From Rhizobium vallis (GTDB lineage Bacteria > Pseudomonadota > Alphaproteobacteria > Rhizobiales > Rhizobiaceae), in contig NZ_ML133692.1 in NCBI RefSeq assembly GCF_003985155.1, positions 1 through 64,000 on the forward strand: DNA of 64,000 nucleotides, given 5' to 3'. Below are positions 51,695-61,071 of the stretch, piece after piece. Every line of letters starts with the position of its first letter. Position 1 is the first letter of the stretch. The notes under the pieces were generated by a model, which saw nothing but the letters and a program-made list of their open reading frames with translations, was not told where the DNA came from and made no database searches. A program made the position numbers and the translations under genes.

Positions 51695-52507
51695 TTATTT
51701 GCCAGAGCCGGCGATCTGGTCGCCGTCGCGGGTGAGGTAATAGGCTGCCAGGATCGGCAGGAAAGTGACGAGCACCACGACCATGGCGACCACATTGGTG
51801 ACCGGGCGCTGGCGCGGGCGGATGAGTTCTTCGAGCATCCAGATCGGCAAGGTCGATTGCTGGCCGCCGGTGAAGGTGGTGACGATGACTTCGTCGAAGG
51901 ACAGCGCGAAAGCGAGCATGCCGCCGGCGAGAAGGGCGGTGCCGATATTCGGCAGGATGACATGGCGGAAGGTCTGGAAGCCGTCGGCACCGAGATCCAT
52001 CGAGGCCTCGATCAACGATCCGGAGGTGCGGCGGAAGCGGGCGACCGCATTGTTGTAGACGACGACCACGCAGAAAGTGGCGTGGCCGAGCACGATGGTC
52101 CAGACCGAAAACGGAATGTCGAACAGGCTGAAGGCGGAGCGCAGCGCAATGCCGGTGATAATGCCGGGAAGCGCGATCGGCAGAATGACCAGAAGCGAGA
52201 TCGCCTCGCGGCCGAAGAATTTCGTCTGGCTGACGGCGGCCGCGCAGAGTGTGCCGAGCACCATTGCGATCGCCGTGGCGATGACGGCGACCTGCACGGA
52301 GAGGCCGAGCGCCGACCAGACATCCGGCCGGTTCCAGGCAACGCTGAACCATTGCAATGTCAGCCCAGGCGGCGGCCATTGATAGCTCTTCTCTTCCGTC
52401 GTGAAGGCATAAACGAAGATCAGCACGATCGGCAGGTGCAGAAAGAGCAGGCCGGCGGCAGCGGCGATCTTCAGGGGCAGCGGCGATGTCTTGAGATCAG
52501 AGCGCAT
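51695..52507 (-). CDS. Polyamine-type ABC permease (PotC/YdcV-like)
   Basis: The 270-residue inner-membrane protein has six hydrophobic segments (first PLKIAAAAGLLFLHLPIVLI). The EAA-type loop is IEASMDLGADGFQTFRHVIL. With the overlapping upstream gene it forms the channel of a putrescine or spermidine importer. It overlaps the first permease gene by 11 bp and precedes the aldehyde dehydrogenase gene. Confidence 0.9.
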   Translation of the reverse strand: MRSDLKTSPLPLKIAAAAGLLFLHLPIVLIFVYAFTTEEKSYQWPPPGLTLQWFSVAWNRPDVWSALGLSVQVAVIATAIAMVLGTLCAAAVSQTKFFGREAISLLVILPIALPGIITGIALRSAFSLFDIPFSVWTIVLGHATFCVVVVYNNAVARFRRTSGSLIEASMDLGADGFQTFRHVILPNIGTALLAGGMLAFALSFDEVIVTTFTGGQQSTLPIWMLEELIRPRQRPVTNVVAMVVVLVTFLPILAAYYLTRDGDQIAGSGK

Positions 52508-53459
52508 CGAAGGCCCCCTGTTTCTTGGCGGCCCAGAGATAGAGCGCCATAATGACGATCGGCACGACCGAAAAGGCCGCAGCCAGCGGCACGTTGCCGG
52601 CCGTTCCCTGCTGGGCATAGACCGCCTGGCCGATGAAGAGCCTTGAGGAGCCGATGATCTGCGGGATGATGTAATCGCCCAATGTCAGCGAGAAGGTGAA
52701 GATCGAACCGGCGACGATGCCAGGGAGCGCCAAGGGCAGTAGCACGGTGCGGAAGGTCTGGCCCGGCGTGGCGCCGAGATCCGCGGAGGCTTCGATCAGG
52801 TTGCCGGGCACGCGTTCCAGCGCGGCCTGCGTCGGCAGGATCATATAGGGCAGCCAGATATAGACGAAGACGATGAAGGTGCCGAGATAGCTCACCGAGA
52901 GCGAATTGCCGCCGACGATGGGCAGGTTCAGGACGCCGTCGAGCAGCCAGGAAAGGTGGAGCTTCTCGAAGATCCAGGTGAGGATGCCTTCCTTGGCGAG
53001 GATCAGCTTCCAGGCGTAGACCTTGACGAGATAGCTCGACCAGAGCGGCAGCATGACGCCGAGATAGAAGAGCGCCTTCCACTTTCCTTGCGCATACCGC
53101 GCCGCATAATAGGCGATCGGGAAGGCGATCATGGCGGCAGCGACGGTGACCAGTGCCGCCATGACGACGGTGCGGATGATGATGTCGAAATTCGTCGGGC
53201 TGAGAAGCTGAGCATAGGTCGAGAGCGTGAATTCGTAATTCACCAGCCCGGAAAAATCGTCGATCGAGAAGAAGCTCTGCAGGAGCAGGGCGATCAGCGA
53301 GCCGATATAGATGATGCCGAGCCAGAGCAATGGCGGCGTCAGCATCAGGAACAGCAGGAGTTTCGGGTGCCGCCAGAAGGCATCCGACATCCGGCCGAAG
53401 AAGCCGCCGCGCCTGGGCAGGATCGATGTCGCGCCGCCTGACATGGTGAGCACCGTCAT
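52497..53459 (-). CDS. Polyamine-type ABC permease (PotB/YdcU-like)
   Basis: The 320-residue protein has six hydrophobic segments and the loop IEASADLGATPGQTFRTVLL, diagnostic of PotB-type permeases. It overlaps the ATPase gene by 4 bp (ATGA) and the second permease by 11 bp, so the genes are translationally coupled. It carries a long N-terminus (about 28 residues) before the first helix, which includes KLLLFLMLTPPLLWLGIIYI. Confidence 0.9.
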   Translation of the reverse strand: MTVLTMSGGATSILPRRGGFFGRMSDAFWRHPKLLLFLMLTPPLLWLGIIYIGSLIALLLQSFFSIDDFSGLVNYEFTLSTYAQLLSPTNFDIIIRTVVMAALVTVAAAMIAFPIAYYAARYAQGKWKALFYLGVMLPLWSSYLVKVYAWKLILAKEGILTWIFEKLHLSWLLDGVLNLPIVGGNSLSVSYLGTFIVFVYIWLPYMILPTQAALERVPGNLIEASADLGATPGQTFRTVLLPLALPGIVAGSIFTFSLTLGDYIIPQIIGSSRLFIGQAVYAQQGTAGNVPLAAAFSVVPIVIMALYLWAAKKQGAFDAL

Positions 53460-54442
53460 GCCGCGTCGTCCATATAGTGGATATCGGCAGGCTGCCAGGC
53501 GAGGCGGATGCCGGCGCCGATAACAGGCACGGGCGTCCCCGCCGGCAGCATGACATGCAATCGGCTGCCGTTGAGATCGACGCCGAGGCGCGTGGCTGCG
53601 CCGAGGAAGCTTGCATTTTCGACTTTCGCCTCGATGCCGTCACCTGCCAGCCGGATCGCTTCGGGACGAAGGCTCGCCCACCGCTTTTCACCGCCGAGCA
53701 AGGCCATCAGATCCGGTGCGATGACGTTCGACGAGCCGACGAAATCGGCGACGAAGCGGGTTTTCGGGCGACGGTAGATATCCTGCGGCGTGCCCTCCTG
53801 GACAATGTTGCCATCGTTGAAGACGGCGACACGGTCGGCCATGGACAGCGCCTCGCCTTGATCGTGGGTGACGAAGACGAAGGTGATGCCGAGCGCGCGC
53901 TGCAGGCTCTTCAATTCCTCCTGCATCTGTTCGCGGAGTTTCAGATCGAGGGCGCCGAGCGGTTCGTCGAGCAGCAGCACCTTCGGCTTGTTGACCAGCG
54001 CGCGAGCGAGCGCCACGCGCTGGCGCTGACCGCCGGACAGTTGCCCGGGGCGGCGAGCGCCGTAGCCCGGCAGCTTGACGAGTTCGAGGGCATCGCCGGC
54101 CGCCTTCATGCGCTCCGCCTTGCCGACGCCCTTGACCATCAGCCCGTAGGCAACGTTGTCGAGGATGTTGAGATGCGGGAAGAGCGCGTAGTCCTGGAAC
54201 ACGGTATTGACGTTGCGGCGATAGGGCGGAACGCCCTCGGCGGTCTCGCCGAAGATCTGGATATGGCCTGCGGTCGGCTGTTCGAAGCCGGCTATCAATC
54301 TCAGGCACGTCGTCTTGCCGGAACCGGACGGGCCGAGCATGGCGAAGAATTCGCCGGGCGCGATTTCGAGATTGACGCCATCGACGGCGCGAACCTGGCC
54401 GAAGTGGCGCGAGACCTGTTGGAAGCGGACAGCGGGTGTCAT
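53456..54442 (-). CDS. Polyamine-type ABC ATPase (PotA/YdcT-like)
   Basis: The 328-residue ATPase has Walker A GPSGSGKTT, signature LSGGQRQRVALARALV, Walker B VLLLDEP and FVTHDQGEAL. A TOBE domain at the C-terminus has RPEAIRLAG. It drives uptake by the two following permeases. It is separated from the upstream binding-protein gene by 218 bp that contain a large inverted repeat, so its expression is probably lower than that of the binding protein. Confidence 0.92.
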   Translation of the reverse strand: MTPAVRFQQVSRHFGQVRAVDGVNLEIAPGEFFAMLGPSGSGKTTCLRLIAGFEQPTAGHIQIFGETAEGVPPYRRNVNTVFQDYALFPHLNILDNVAYGLMVKGVGKAERMKAAGDALELVKLPGYGARRPGQLSGGQRQRVALARALVNKPKVLLLDEPLGALDLKLREQMQEELKSLQRALGITFVFVTHDQGEALSMADRVAVFNDGNIVQEGTPQDIYRRPKTRFVADFVGSSNVIAPDLMALLGGEKRWASLRPEAIRLAGDGIEAKVENASFLGAATRLGVDLNGSRLHVMLPAGTPVPVIGAGIRLAWQPADIHYMDDAA

Positions 54443-54493
54443 TGTTGGGAGCTCCGGGTCTTATGTGTTCAGAGAGGGCTCGGTCTTGGTTCA

Positions 54494-54640
54494 TAAAGAC
54501 CCCGCCCCAAACCCCTCCCCACAAGGGGGAGGGGCTTAACCTGCCGTACCCTTTCGCGAGTACCTTGGTGTTTCGGCAGGATTGGACGGTGCCACTCGAG
54601 GCCCCTCCCCCCTGTGGGGAGGGGTTGGGGCGGGTCTTTA
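54494..54640. repeat. Large C/G-block inverted repeat in the polyamine operon
   Basis: Arms of about 40 bp at 54494-54535 (starting TAAAGACCCCGCCCCAAACC) and 54601-54640 are near-perfect inverted copies separated by 65 bp. Each arm is itself a hairpin of CCCCTCCCC against GGGGAGGGG. It resembles a REP/BIME-type element. Its place between binding-protein and ATPase genes matches messages that keep the first gene abundant. Confidence 0.8.
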
Positions 54641-54660
54641 CCCCCGCGGATCGGCGCGGT

Positions 54661-55821
54661 TCATCGCCCGCCGATCACGCCGATATAGTCCGATACCCAG
54701 CGATGATACGGCACGCATTCGCTCTGGGTCGTGCATTTGGCGACCGGGGTTTTCCAGAACTTGATCTTGTCGAAGTGATCGAAGCCATTGGTGGCGCAGC
54801 CGGCATCACCCATCAGTTCGTTGCCCTTGCAAGCGGCGGGAACGGAGGGCACGGCGCCGAACCAGGCGGCGGCATCGCCCTGGACCTTGGCCTGCAGCGA
54901 ATGCTCCATCCACATATAGGCGCAGTTCGGATGTTCGCTGTCGGCGTGCAGCATGGTCGTGTCGGCCCAGCCGGTCACGCCTTCCTCGGGGAAGGTGGAG
55001 GCGATCTTCTGCTTGTCGGTCTGCAGCAGGTTCACCTGGAAGGGCCAGGAGCCGGAGGCGACGACGCCTTCATTCTTGAAGTCGTCGATCTGGATCATCG
55101 CGTCGTGCCAGTAACGGGAGACGAGCTTGCGCTGGCCGCGCAGCAGGTCGAGGGCGGCCTTGTATTGGTCCTCGGTCAGTTCGTAGGGGTCCTTGATGCC
55201 GAGGTCCGGTTTGTGGGCCATCAGATACATAGCGGCGTCGGCGATGTAGATAGCGCCGTCATAGGCCTGGACGCGGCCCTTGTTCGATTTGCCGTCCGGC
55301 AGTGTCTGCTCCTCGAAGACGACGTTCCAACTGGTCGGCGCCTTTTCCTTGAACGTATCGGTGTTGTACATCAACACATTCGGCCCCCAGAGATAGGGCA
55401 CGCCGTAGTGCACGCCACCGACCGTATACCACGGGCCGTTCTGCAGGCGCTCGTCGACATTCTTGAAGCTCGGGATCAGATCGGTGTTGATCGGCTGCAC
55501 ACGCTTGCCGGCGATGAGACGCAGCGAGGCGTCGCCCGATGCCGTGACGAGGTCGAAGCCGCCCTCATTCATCAGCGACACCATTTCATCGGAGGTGGCG
55601 GCGGTCTTGACGGAAACCTTGCAGCCGGTTTCCTTTTCGAAAGCAGTGACCCAGTCGTAGCTCTTGTCGGTTTCGCCGCGCTCGATATAGCCGGCCCAGG
55701 CGACGATGCTGACTGCGCCTTCACCCTTGCCCAGGGCCTTCAGCGGTTCGGCGGCGATCACCTGCGTCGCAAAGCCCAGGCAGGCAAGCGCTGCCGTGCA
55801 GGATTTCAAGAGGTTCCTCAT
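54661..55821 (-). CDS. Polyamine-type ABC periplasmic binding protein (YdcS-like)
   Basis: The 386-residue protein has a signal peptide (MRNLLKSCTAALACLGFAT, cleavage near VIAA-EP) and the fold of PotD/YdcS binding proteins: GAVSIVAWAGYIERGETDKS and YGVPYLWGPNVLMYN. It heads the operon of ATPase, two permeases and an aminobutyraldehyde dehydrogenase, so putrescine is the most likely ligand. Two adjacent ATGs (55824 and 55821) follow GGGAGAC. A C/G-block inverted repeat lies 20 bp after its stop. Confidence 0.9.
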   Translation of the reverse strand: MRNLLKSCTAALACLGFATQVIAAEPLKALGKGEGAVSIVAWAGYIERGETDKSYDWVTAFEKETGCKVSVKTAATSDEMVSLMNEGGFDLVTASGDASLRLIAGKRVQPINTDLIPSFKNVDERLQNGPWYTVGGVHYGVPYLWGPNVLMYNTDTFKEKAPTSWNVVFEEQTLPDGKSNKGRVQAYDGAIYIADAAMYLMAHKPDLGIKDPYELTEDQYKAALDLLRGQRKLVSRYWHDAMIQIDDFKNEGVVASGSWPFQVNLLQTDKQKIASTFPEEGVTGWADTTMLHADSEHPNCAYMWMEHSLQAKVQGDAAAWFGAVPSVPAACKGNELMGDAGCATNGFDHFDKIKFWKTPVAKCTTQSECVPYHRWVSDYIGVIGGR

Positions 55822-55942
55822 CATCCGTCTCCCGGTTTTTGGTGCCACTTTTGTGGCGGTTCGTTCCCGGATGAAAAGGTGACGCGAAAAGGCCGCTTTC
55901 GCAAATTCATTTATCAGAAAGGCGATATCGGAATTTCCGATA

Positions 55943-56851
55943 TCAGCGGGTGCGCCCCGAGCGCATGCTTTCGGCAACGCCGACGAAATCGCGCGCCGCC
56001 TGCGGCAGGCTGGAGCCCTTGCGCCAGACCATGCCGACCTGAACGACCGGCAGCGAACCAGAGACATCGCGGCTCTCGATGCGGTCGCCTTCCAGCGACC
56101 ACGGGCGGTAGACGAGATCGGGAAGCAGCGCCACACCCGCTCCTGTTGCAACCAGGCTGCGCACCGCTTCCACCGAACGGGTGCGGAAGGCGACATGCGG
56201 GCGGGCGCCGAGTGCCGAAAGCAGCTTGCCGGTATTCTCCTCGATTTCGTCGACCGTCAGCATGATCAGCGGTTCGCGGGCGATATCGGCAACCGAGATG
56301 ATGTCGGCCGACACCAGCGGATGGCCCATCGGCAGCCATAGCCGATAGGGCGAAGTTTCGAGGATTTCCGCCTGCAGCGCCATGCGGTCGCGCAGGTTTG
56401 ATATCACCATGACGGCGACATCGAGTTCGCCACCGACCAGGAGATGTTCGAGATAGCCGCCATTGTCTTCGATCGCGCTGACTTCAATGCCCGGGCAGGC
56501 CCGCCGGTATCGTGCCAGGAGGTCGGAGAGCACGTAGCCAGCGACAAGCGAGGTGACGCCGATGTTCAAGGTGCCGGAAAGCGCGCTTTGCTGGCCGGAA
56601 AAGCTGGTGCGGGCATCGGAGACGGAGGCGAGAATCTTCGTCGCGTGACGCAGGAACTGGTGTCCATTGTGCGTGATCGTCAGGCCGCGCGGGTGGCGCT
56701 CGAAGAGTTCGACGCCGAGGTCGGTTTCGAGTTCCTTCAGGGCTTCCGTCACCGAAGATTGCGAGATCGAAAGGTTCTGTGCTGCCCGCGTTACCGAGCC
56801 CTGTTCGGCGACGGCGACAAAATATTGGATCTGGCGAAGGGTGAAGGCCAT
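55943..56851 (-). CDS. LysR-family transcriptional regulator
   Basis: The 302-residue protein has an N-terminal winged helix-turn-helix (LRQIQYFVAVAEQGSVTRAA, then QNLSISQSSVTEALKELE) and a two-lobe effector domain typical of LysR regulators. It lies directly upstream of the polyamine operon on the same strand, with 121 bp between its stop and the binding-protein start. It is therefore the likely activator of that operon and may sense a polyamine intermediate. A hairpin CCAAAAAA/TTTTTTGG (56891-56914) lies upstream of its start. Confidence 0.9.
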   Translation of the reverse strand: MAFTLRQIQYFVAVAEQGSVTRAAQNLSISQSSVTEALKELETDLGVELFERHPRGLTITHNGHQFLRHATKILASVSDARTSFSGQQSALSGTLNIGVTSLVAGYVLSDLLARYRRACPGIEVSAIEDNGGYLEHLLVGGELDVAVMVISNLRDRMALQAEILETSPYRLWLPMGHPLVSADIISVADIAREPLIMLTVDEIEENTGKLLSALGARPHVAFRTRSVEAVRSLVATGAGVALLPDLVYRPWSLEGDRIESRDVSGSLPVVQVGMVWRKGSSLPQAARDFVGVAESMRSGRTR

Positions 56852-57030
56852 GGACGTTTAGAGCATGGCCGAATGCGGCGTGGCAAGCGGCCAAAAAAAG
56901 CGGACCTTTTTTGGTATTTTCCTAAAATGAGGCGGGCTTGGCACGCCCACTTAAACTTTCGGAAACGTCATTTCCTTAACGTTCTCAACACCAGTCCTGC
57001 GTTGGAGTTTCAGATGGCGGAGCAGTTGGC

Positions 57031-57777
57031 GTGAAGGCCTTACTGCGCATATTCCGGCCCTCCCGGAAATTGACAATCATCATCGGCGGAGTCGCTCTTC
57101 TGGCGGGCGTTTCCGGCGGCGCGGCGGTGTATGTCGGCAAGGACAGGCTGATCGGTTCCTCGGATGGCGCCTACGGGCTCGAATGCAGCGACGTCAATCT
57201 GGTGACGATCAAGAAGCAGGATCACATCTGGGTCCGGAAATACATCAAGACCGAACCGACCGACGGGATGACGCGTGTCACGACCGCGCTTCGCGTCGCC
57301 CAGGCCGTCTATGCCGCGCAGAAGCCGGATCTGGTGCAGGTCGTGGTGCTCGACGAGAATGGCCCGACGATGCGCGCGGACATTCGCGGCCGGGCGATCG
57401 GCGCCGATGTCGTCTATATCCCGCATCCTGACAAGACCGTTCCGGGCCTCGACGACAAGCCCTATACGGCGCGCTACTATAACGGCAAGGCCAGCGAAAA
57501 CGGGCTGTTCTTCGGCGAGCGGATAGACATGCCGTCCGACGAGATCGCCATGATCAGCGCTGCTTTCAAGGACCCCGAGGATTGCGTCGATCCGGTCGCC
57601 GTTGGCTCGACGAAGAGCGGGGAAAAGGGCAAGGATAAGAAGGCTGAGGGCGGCGCACATGGTGCAGCACCGGCGGCCGAAGGCGAAACCCCACCTGCCG
57701 CCGAAGGCGGCAACGCCGATGTCGTGGCAGAGGCACCGGCCGAAGAGCCGCTGCCAGAAGCGGTCAAAACACACTGA
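57031..57777 (+). CDS. Conserved rhizobial hypothetical protein
   Basis: I do not recognise a family. The 248-residue protein (GTG start, GGAG 8 nt upstream) has one N-terminal membrane segment, LTIIIGGVALLAGVSGGAAV. A folded part of about 150 residues follows (LVQVVVLDENGPTMRADIRG, YIPHPDKTVPGLDDKPYTAR). The last 50 residues are a low-complexity Ala/Glu/Pro/Gly/Lys tail, likely disordered. The plan suits an inner-membrane anchored periplasmic protein. It converges on lysS across a bidirectional terminator. Confidence 0.75.
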   Translation: MKALLRIFRPSRKLTIIIGGVALLAGVSGGAAVYVGKDRLIGSSDGAYGLECSDVNLVTIKKQDHIWVRKYIKTEPTDGMTRVTTALRVAQAVYAAQKPDLVQVVVLDENGPTMRADIRGRAIGADVVYIPHPDKTVPGLDDKPYTARYYNGKASENGLFFGERIDMPSDEIAMISAAFKDPEDCVDPVAVGSTKSGEKGKDKKAEGGAHGAAPAAEGETPPAAEGGNADVVAEAPAEEPLPEAVKTH

Positions 57778-57794
57778 ACGAATGGCATGAAAAA

Positions 57795-57828
57795 AGCGGA
57801 GCGCCAGCCGGCACTCCGCTTCGTTTTT
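57795..57828. terminator. Bidirectional terminator between hypothetical gene and lysS
   Basis: AGCGGAG (57795-57801) pairs with CTCCGCT (57814-57820). It is preceded by AAAAA and followed by TCGTTTTT, so both strands show a stem plus U-run. It separates convergent genes. Confidence 0.88.
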
Positions 57829-57840
57829 ATGCGCTTCCTA

Positions 57841-59337
57841 TCAGTCAGCCTTGTTGCGGCGGGCCGGGAAGAGGATGACGTCGCGGATCGACGGCGCGTT
57901 GGTCAAAAGCATGATGAGACGGTCGACGCCGATGCCGAGGCCGCCGGCCGGCGGCATGCCCTGGTCGATGGCGTCGAGGAATTCCTCGTCCAATTGCTTT
58001 TCCTTTTCGCCGCGGGCGTGGGCCTGCTCGAGCTGCTCGACCATGCGGCGGCGCTGCTCTTCCGGATCGTTGAGTTCGGAGAAGGCATTGCCGAGTTCCC
58101 AGGCGTTGCAATAGGTCTCGAAACGCTCGACGAGGCGCGGCTCGCCCGGCACTTCCTTGGCGAAGGGGGAAATGTCCTTCGGAAAATGCGTGACGTGAGA
58201 CGGCTGGATCAGTGTGGCTTCGACCTTTTCCTCGAAGATGAAGGCGAGACATTCGCCCCAGGTCCAATCCTTCTCGACCGCGAAGCCGGCAGCCTTGGCG
58301 GCGGCGCGGGCTTCCTCATCGGTCTTGATGGCGAGGAAGTCGATGCCGGTGACTTCCTTGACGGCATCGGGCATCGGCACGCGCTTGAACGGTCCCTTGA
58401 AGGACAGGGTCTTGTCACCGAAGGGAAATTCCGTCGTGCCGTGAATGGAGAGCGCCAGGCTCTCGAACAGCCGTTCGACGAGGTCCATGATGTCCTCGTA
58501 GTCGGCATAGGCCCAGTAGCACTCCATCATCGTGAATTCGGGATTGTGCCGGGTGGAGACGCCTTCGTTGCGGAAGTTGCGGTTGATCTCGAACACCTTG
58601 TCGGTGAGGCCCGAAACCAGCGTGCGCTTCAGGAACAGTTCCGGCGCGATGCGCAGGTACATGTCGAGCTTGAGCGTATTGTGGTGGGTCTTGAACGGCT
58701 CGGCGGTGGCGCCGCCATAGACCGAGTGCAGCATCGGCGTCTCGACTTCCATGAAGCCATCATTTTCCATGAAGCGGCGGATGCCGGAGACGATCTTCGA
58801 GCGCTGCTGGAAGCGCAGCTTCGAATCCTCGTTGGTCATGATGTCGAGATGGCGCTTGCGATAACGCAGCTCGATGTCGGAGAGGCCGTGCCACTTCTCG
58901 GGCATCGGCAGCAGCGACTTGGTCAGCATTTCGATCTTCTGCGCGTTGATCGTCAGCTCGCCGCGCTTGGTGCGGCGCACGATGCCGGTGACGCCGATGA
59001 TGTCGCCGATGTCGATCATCGGCAGCAGCGCGCGGGCCTCTTCCGGCGTCGTGTCCTTGTGGCTGAAGATCTGGATCTTGCCGCCCGCATCATGGATGTC
59101 CATGAACATGCCGGAGTTGCGCGAGGAATAGACGCGCCCTGCGACGGTGACGACATCCTGGGTCTCGGTGTCGGGCTCCAGCCCCTCGTATTTCGCGGCC
59201 AGTTCGGAATTGGTCAGCGTCCGGTGGAAATGCGCCGGATAGACCTCGCCGATCTGCTCGCGCAGCAGCTTCAGCTTCTGGGCGCGCACCTCAGTCGCGT
59301 CGGAGGAAAGGGTGTTTTCGGTCTTGTTGTCAGCCAC
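57841..59337 (-). CDS. lysS: Lysyl-tRNA synthetase, class II
   Basis: The 498-residue enzyme has an N-terminal OB-fold anticodon-binding domain (about 60-150; VAGRVYSSRNSGMFMDIHDA). The class II catalytic core has motif 2 FRNEGVSTRHNPEFTMMECY and motif 3 GLGIGVDRLIMLLTN. It charges tRNA-Lys. It follows gltX by 22 bp on the same strand, forming a two-gene unit, and ends at a bidirectional terminator. Confidence 0.96.
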   Translation of the reverse strand: MADNKTENTLSSDATEVRAQKLKLLREQIGEVYPAHFHRTLTNSELAAKYEGLEPDTETQDVVTVAGRVYSSRNSGMFMDIHDAGGKIQIFSHKDTTPEEARALLPMIDIGDIIGVTGIVRRTKRGELTINAQKIEMLTKSLLPMPEKWHGLSDIELRYRKRHLDIMTNEDSKLRFQQRSKIVSGIRRFMENDGFMEVETPMLHSVYGGATAEPFKTHHNTLKLDMYLRIAPELFLKRTLVSGLTDKVFEINRNFRNEGVSTRHNPEFTMMECYWAYADYEDIMDLVERLFESLALSIHGTTEFPFGDKTLSFKGPFKRVPMPDAVKEVTGIDFLAIKTDEEARAAAKAAGFAVEKDWTWGECLAFIFEEKVEATLIQPSHVTHFPKDISPFAKEVPGEPRLVERFETYCNAWELGNAFSELNDPEEQRRRMVEQLEQAHARGEKEKQLDEEFLDAIDQGMPPAGGLGIGVDRLIMLLTNAPSIRDVILFPARRNKAD

Positions 59338-59359
59338 TTTCGAAATCCTCTGACTGTTT

Positions 59360-60826
59360 TTACTTCGAGCCGACGAGGGCGGCGACGGCCTGTGCGGCGA
59401 GCTTCAGGCGCTGGCGCACGACGGAGCGGCCGAGGATCGCCATGGAATCGAAGAGCGGCAGCGAGCGAGACGAGCCCGATACGGCAACGAAGAGCGGAGC
59501 TACCACGACCTTTAGCTTCTTGCCCATGCGATCAGCGACGGCACGCAGCTCGGCTTCGATCGTCTCGACATTCCATTCCAGAATCTTTTCGAGATCCGGC
59601 TGGACAGTGTTGAGGATCTCCAGGATCTCTTCCGGTGGCGATTTGATCTTGGCGAAATCGGAAGGCAGAAGGCCGAGATCGGATTTCAGCAGGAAGCCGG
59701 CGAGATCGGGCAGCTCGCCGAGCTTGGAGATGCGCGTCTGCGATAGGCGCAGGCCGGCCCTCAGGCGATCGTTTTCCATCGCCCAGGTCAGCACACGGGC
59801 GCCGAATTCCTCTTCCGACAGCTTCTCGCGGATCCAGCGGCCGTTCAGCCAGTCGAGCTTCTGGATGTCGAAGATCGCGCCGGCCTTGGAGAGATTGTCG
59901 GGATCGAACTTTTCGGACAGCTCTTCCATCGTCAGAAGCTCTTCGCCTTCGGCGATCTGAATGAAGAACAGGCCGAGGAAATTCATCAGCGCTTCGGGAA
60001 TGTAACCGAGCGCAGAATAATAGGAGATCGATGTCGGGTTCTTGCGCTTCGACAGCTTCGACTTGTCGGCATTGCGCATCAGCGACAGATGCATGAACAC
60101 CGGCTGGTCCCAGCCGAAATAGCGATAGAGCAGGATGTGCTTCGGTACCGAAGCCAGCCATTCCTCGCCGCGCGCCACGTGGGTGATCTTCATCAGATGG
60201 TCGTCGATGACATTGGCCATGTGATAGGTCGGCATGCCGTCGGCCTTGATCAGCACCTGCATGTCGACGGAGTCCCACGGGATGGAAACGTCGCCGTAGA
60301 CGCCGTCGGTAAAGTCGCACGAGCCTTCAGTCGGGATCTTCATACGGATGACGGTAGTTTCTCCATCCGCCATGCGCGAGGTGACTTCCTCGGCCTTGAG
60401 TGTCAGGCAGAGGCCATCATATTTCGGCGGCTTGCCGGCGGCGCGCTGGCCCTCGCGCATCTGCTCCAGCCGCTCAGGCGTGCAGAAACAGCGGAAAGCA
60501 TGCCCCTTGTCCAGCAGTTCCTGTGCGTAGGGCTGGTACATCGGCTTGCGGTCGGACTGGCGATAGGGGCCGTAGGGGCCGCCGATATCGGGGCCTTCCT
60601 TCCATTCCAGCCCGCACCATTTCAGCGCGTCCAACACCTTCGTCTCGAATTCAGGGGTCGAGCGCGTCGCATCCGTGTCTTCAATGCGCAGGATGAACTC
60701 GCCGCCGTGCTTCTTGGCGAAGAGGTAATTGAAAAGAGCGATGTAAGCGGTGCCGACATGCGGCTCGCCGGTCGGCGAGGGAGCGATGCGGACGCGGACG
60801 CCGGTAGCTGTCCCGGAAACTGTCAT
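59360..60826 (-). CDS. gltX: Glutamyl-tRNA synthetase
   Basis: The 488-residue class I enzyme has the HIGH-type signature in PSPTGEPHVGTAYIALFNYL and the KMSKS-type KLSKR. A C-terminal helical anticodon domain follows. It charges tRNA-Glu; in Alphaproteobacteria one GltX often also misacylates tRNA-Gln for later amidation. It precedes lysS. The 245-bp gap upstream, after the TerC gene, must carry its promoter. Confidence 0.95.
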   Translation of the reverse strand: MTVSGTATGVRVRIAPSPTGEPHVGTAYIALFNYLFAKKHGGEFILRIEDTDATRSTPEFETKVLDALKWCGLEWKEGPDIGGPYGPYRQSDRKPMYQPYAQELLDKGHAFRCFCTPERLEQMREGQRAAGKPPKYDGLCLTLKAEEVTSRMADGETTVIRMKIPTEGSCDFTDGVYGDVSIPWDSVDMQVLIKADGMPTYHMANVIDDHLMKITHVARGEEWLASVPKHILLYRYFGWDQPVFMHLSLMRNADKSKLSKRKNPTSISYYSALGYIPEALMNFLGLFFIQIAEGEELLTMEELSEKFDPDNLSKAGAIFDIQKLDWLNGRWIREKLSEEEFGARVLTWAMENDRLRAGLRLSQTRISKLGELPDLAGFLLKSDLGLLPSDFAKIKSPPEEILEILNTVQPDLEKILEWNVETIEAELRAVADRMGKKLKVVVAPLFVAVSGSSRSLPLFDSMAILGRSVVRQRLKLAAQAVAALVGSK

Positions 60827-61032
60827 TGTATGTGCCCGTCAATGAATGCCGGACGGTATTCGCTGGAAAGCGACGTTCGGCCGGAAGGATGCAGATATCT
60901 TCATCGGCAAACCGGCCGAAAAAGGGCATTCGCCCGCACCATTCGCCGATCGTCCGTTCGGCTGGCCTTAGGCCATATTCAACCGGGCGCGTCAAGAAAA
61001 ACCGCGTCCGCAAGGGCTTCATGGCGCTGAGG

Positions 61033-61060
61033 GAGGGCGCGCCGGCTGCGGCACGCCCTC
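61033..61060 (-). terminator. Hairpin after the TerC gene
   Basis: GAGGGCG (61033-61039) pairs with CGCCCTC (61054-61060), with inner GCCG/CGGC pairing and one mismatch. It lies just after the TerC stop. No T-run is present, so termination would be weak or Rho-aided. Confidence 0.55.
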
Positions 61061-61071
61061 TCGTATCAGTC

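Noticed and set aside
54436..56265. 609-codon open frame antisense to the polyamine binding-protein gene
   Set aside because: It crosses the repeat element and a LysR gene and has no recognisable fold.
56891..56914. CCAAAAAA/TTTTTTGG hairpin upstream of the LysR gene as a terminator
   Set aside because: It lies in a divergent promoter region with no gene ending into it; it may be a LysR binding site but lacks a clear T-N11-A pattern.
57787..59613. 608-codon open frame antisense to lysS
   Set aside because: Shadow frame of a universally conserved synthetase gene.
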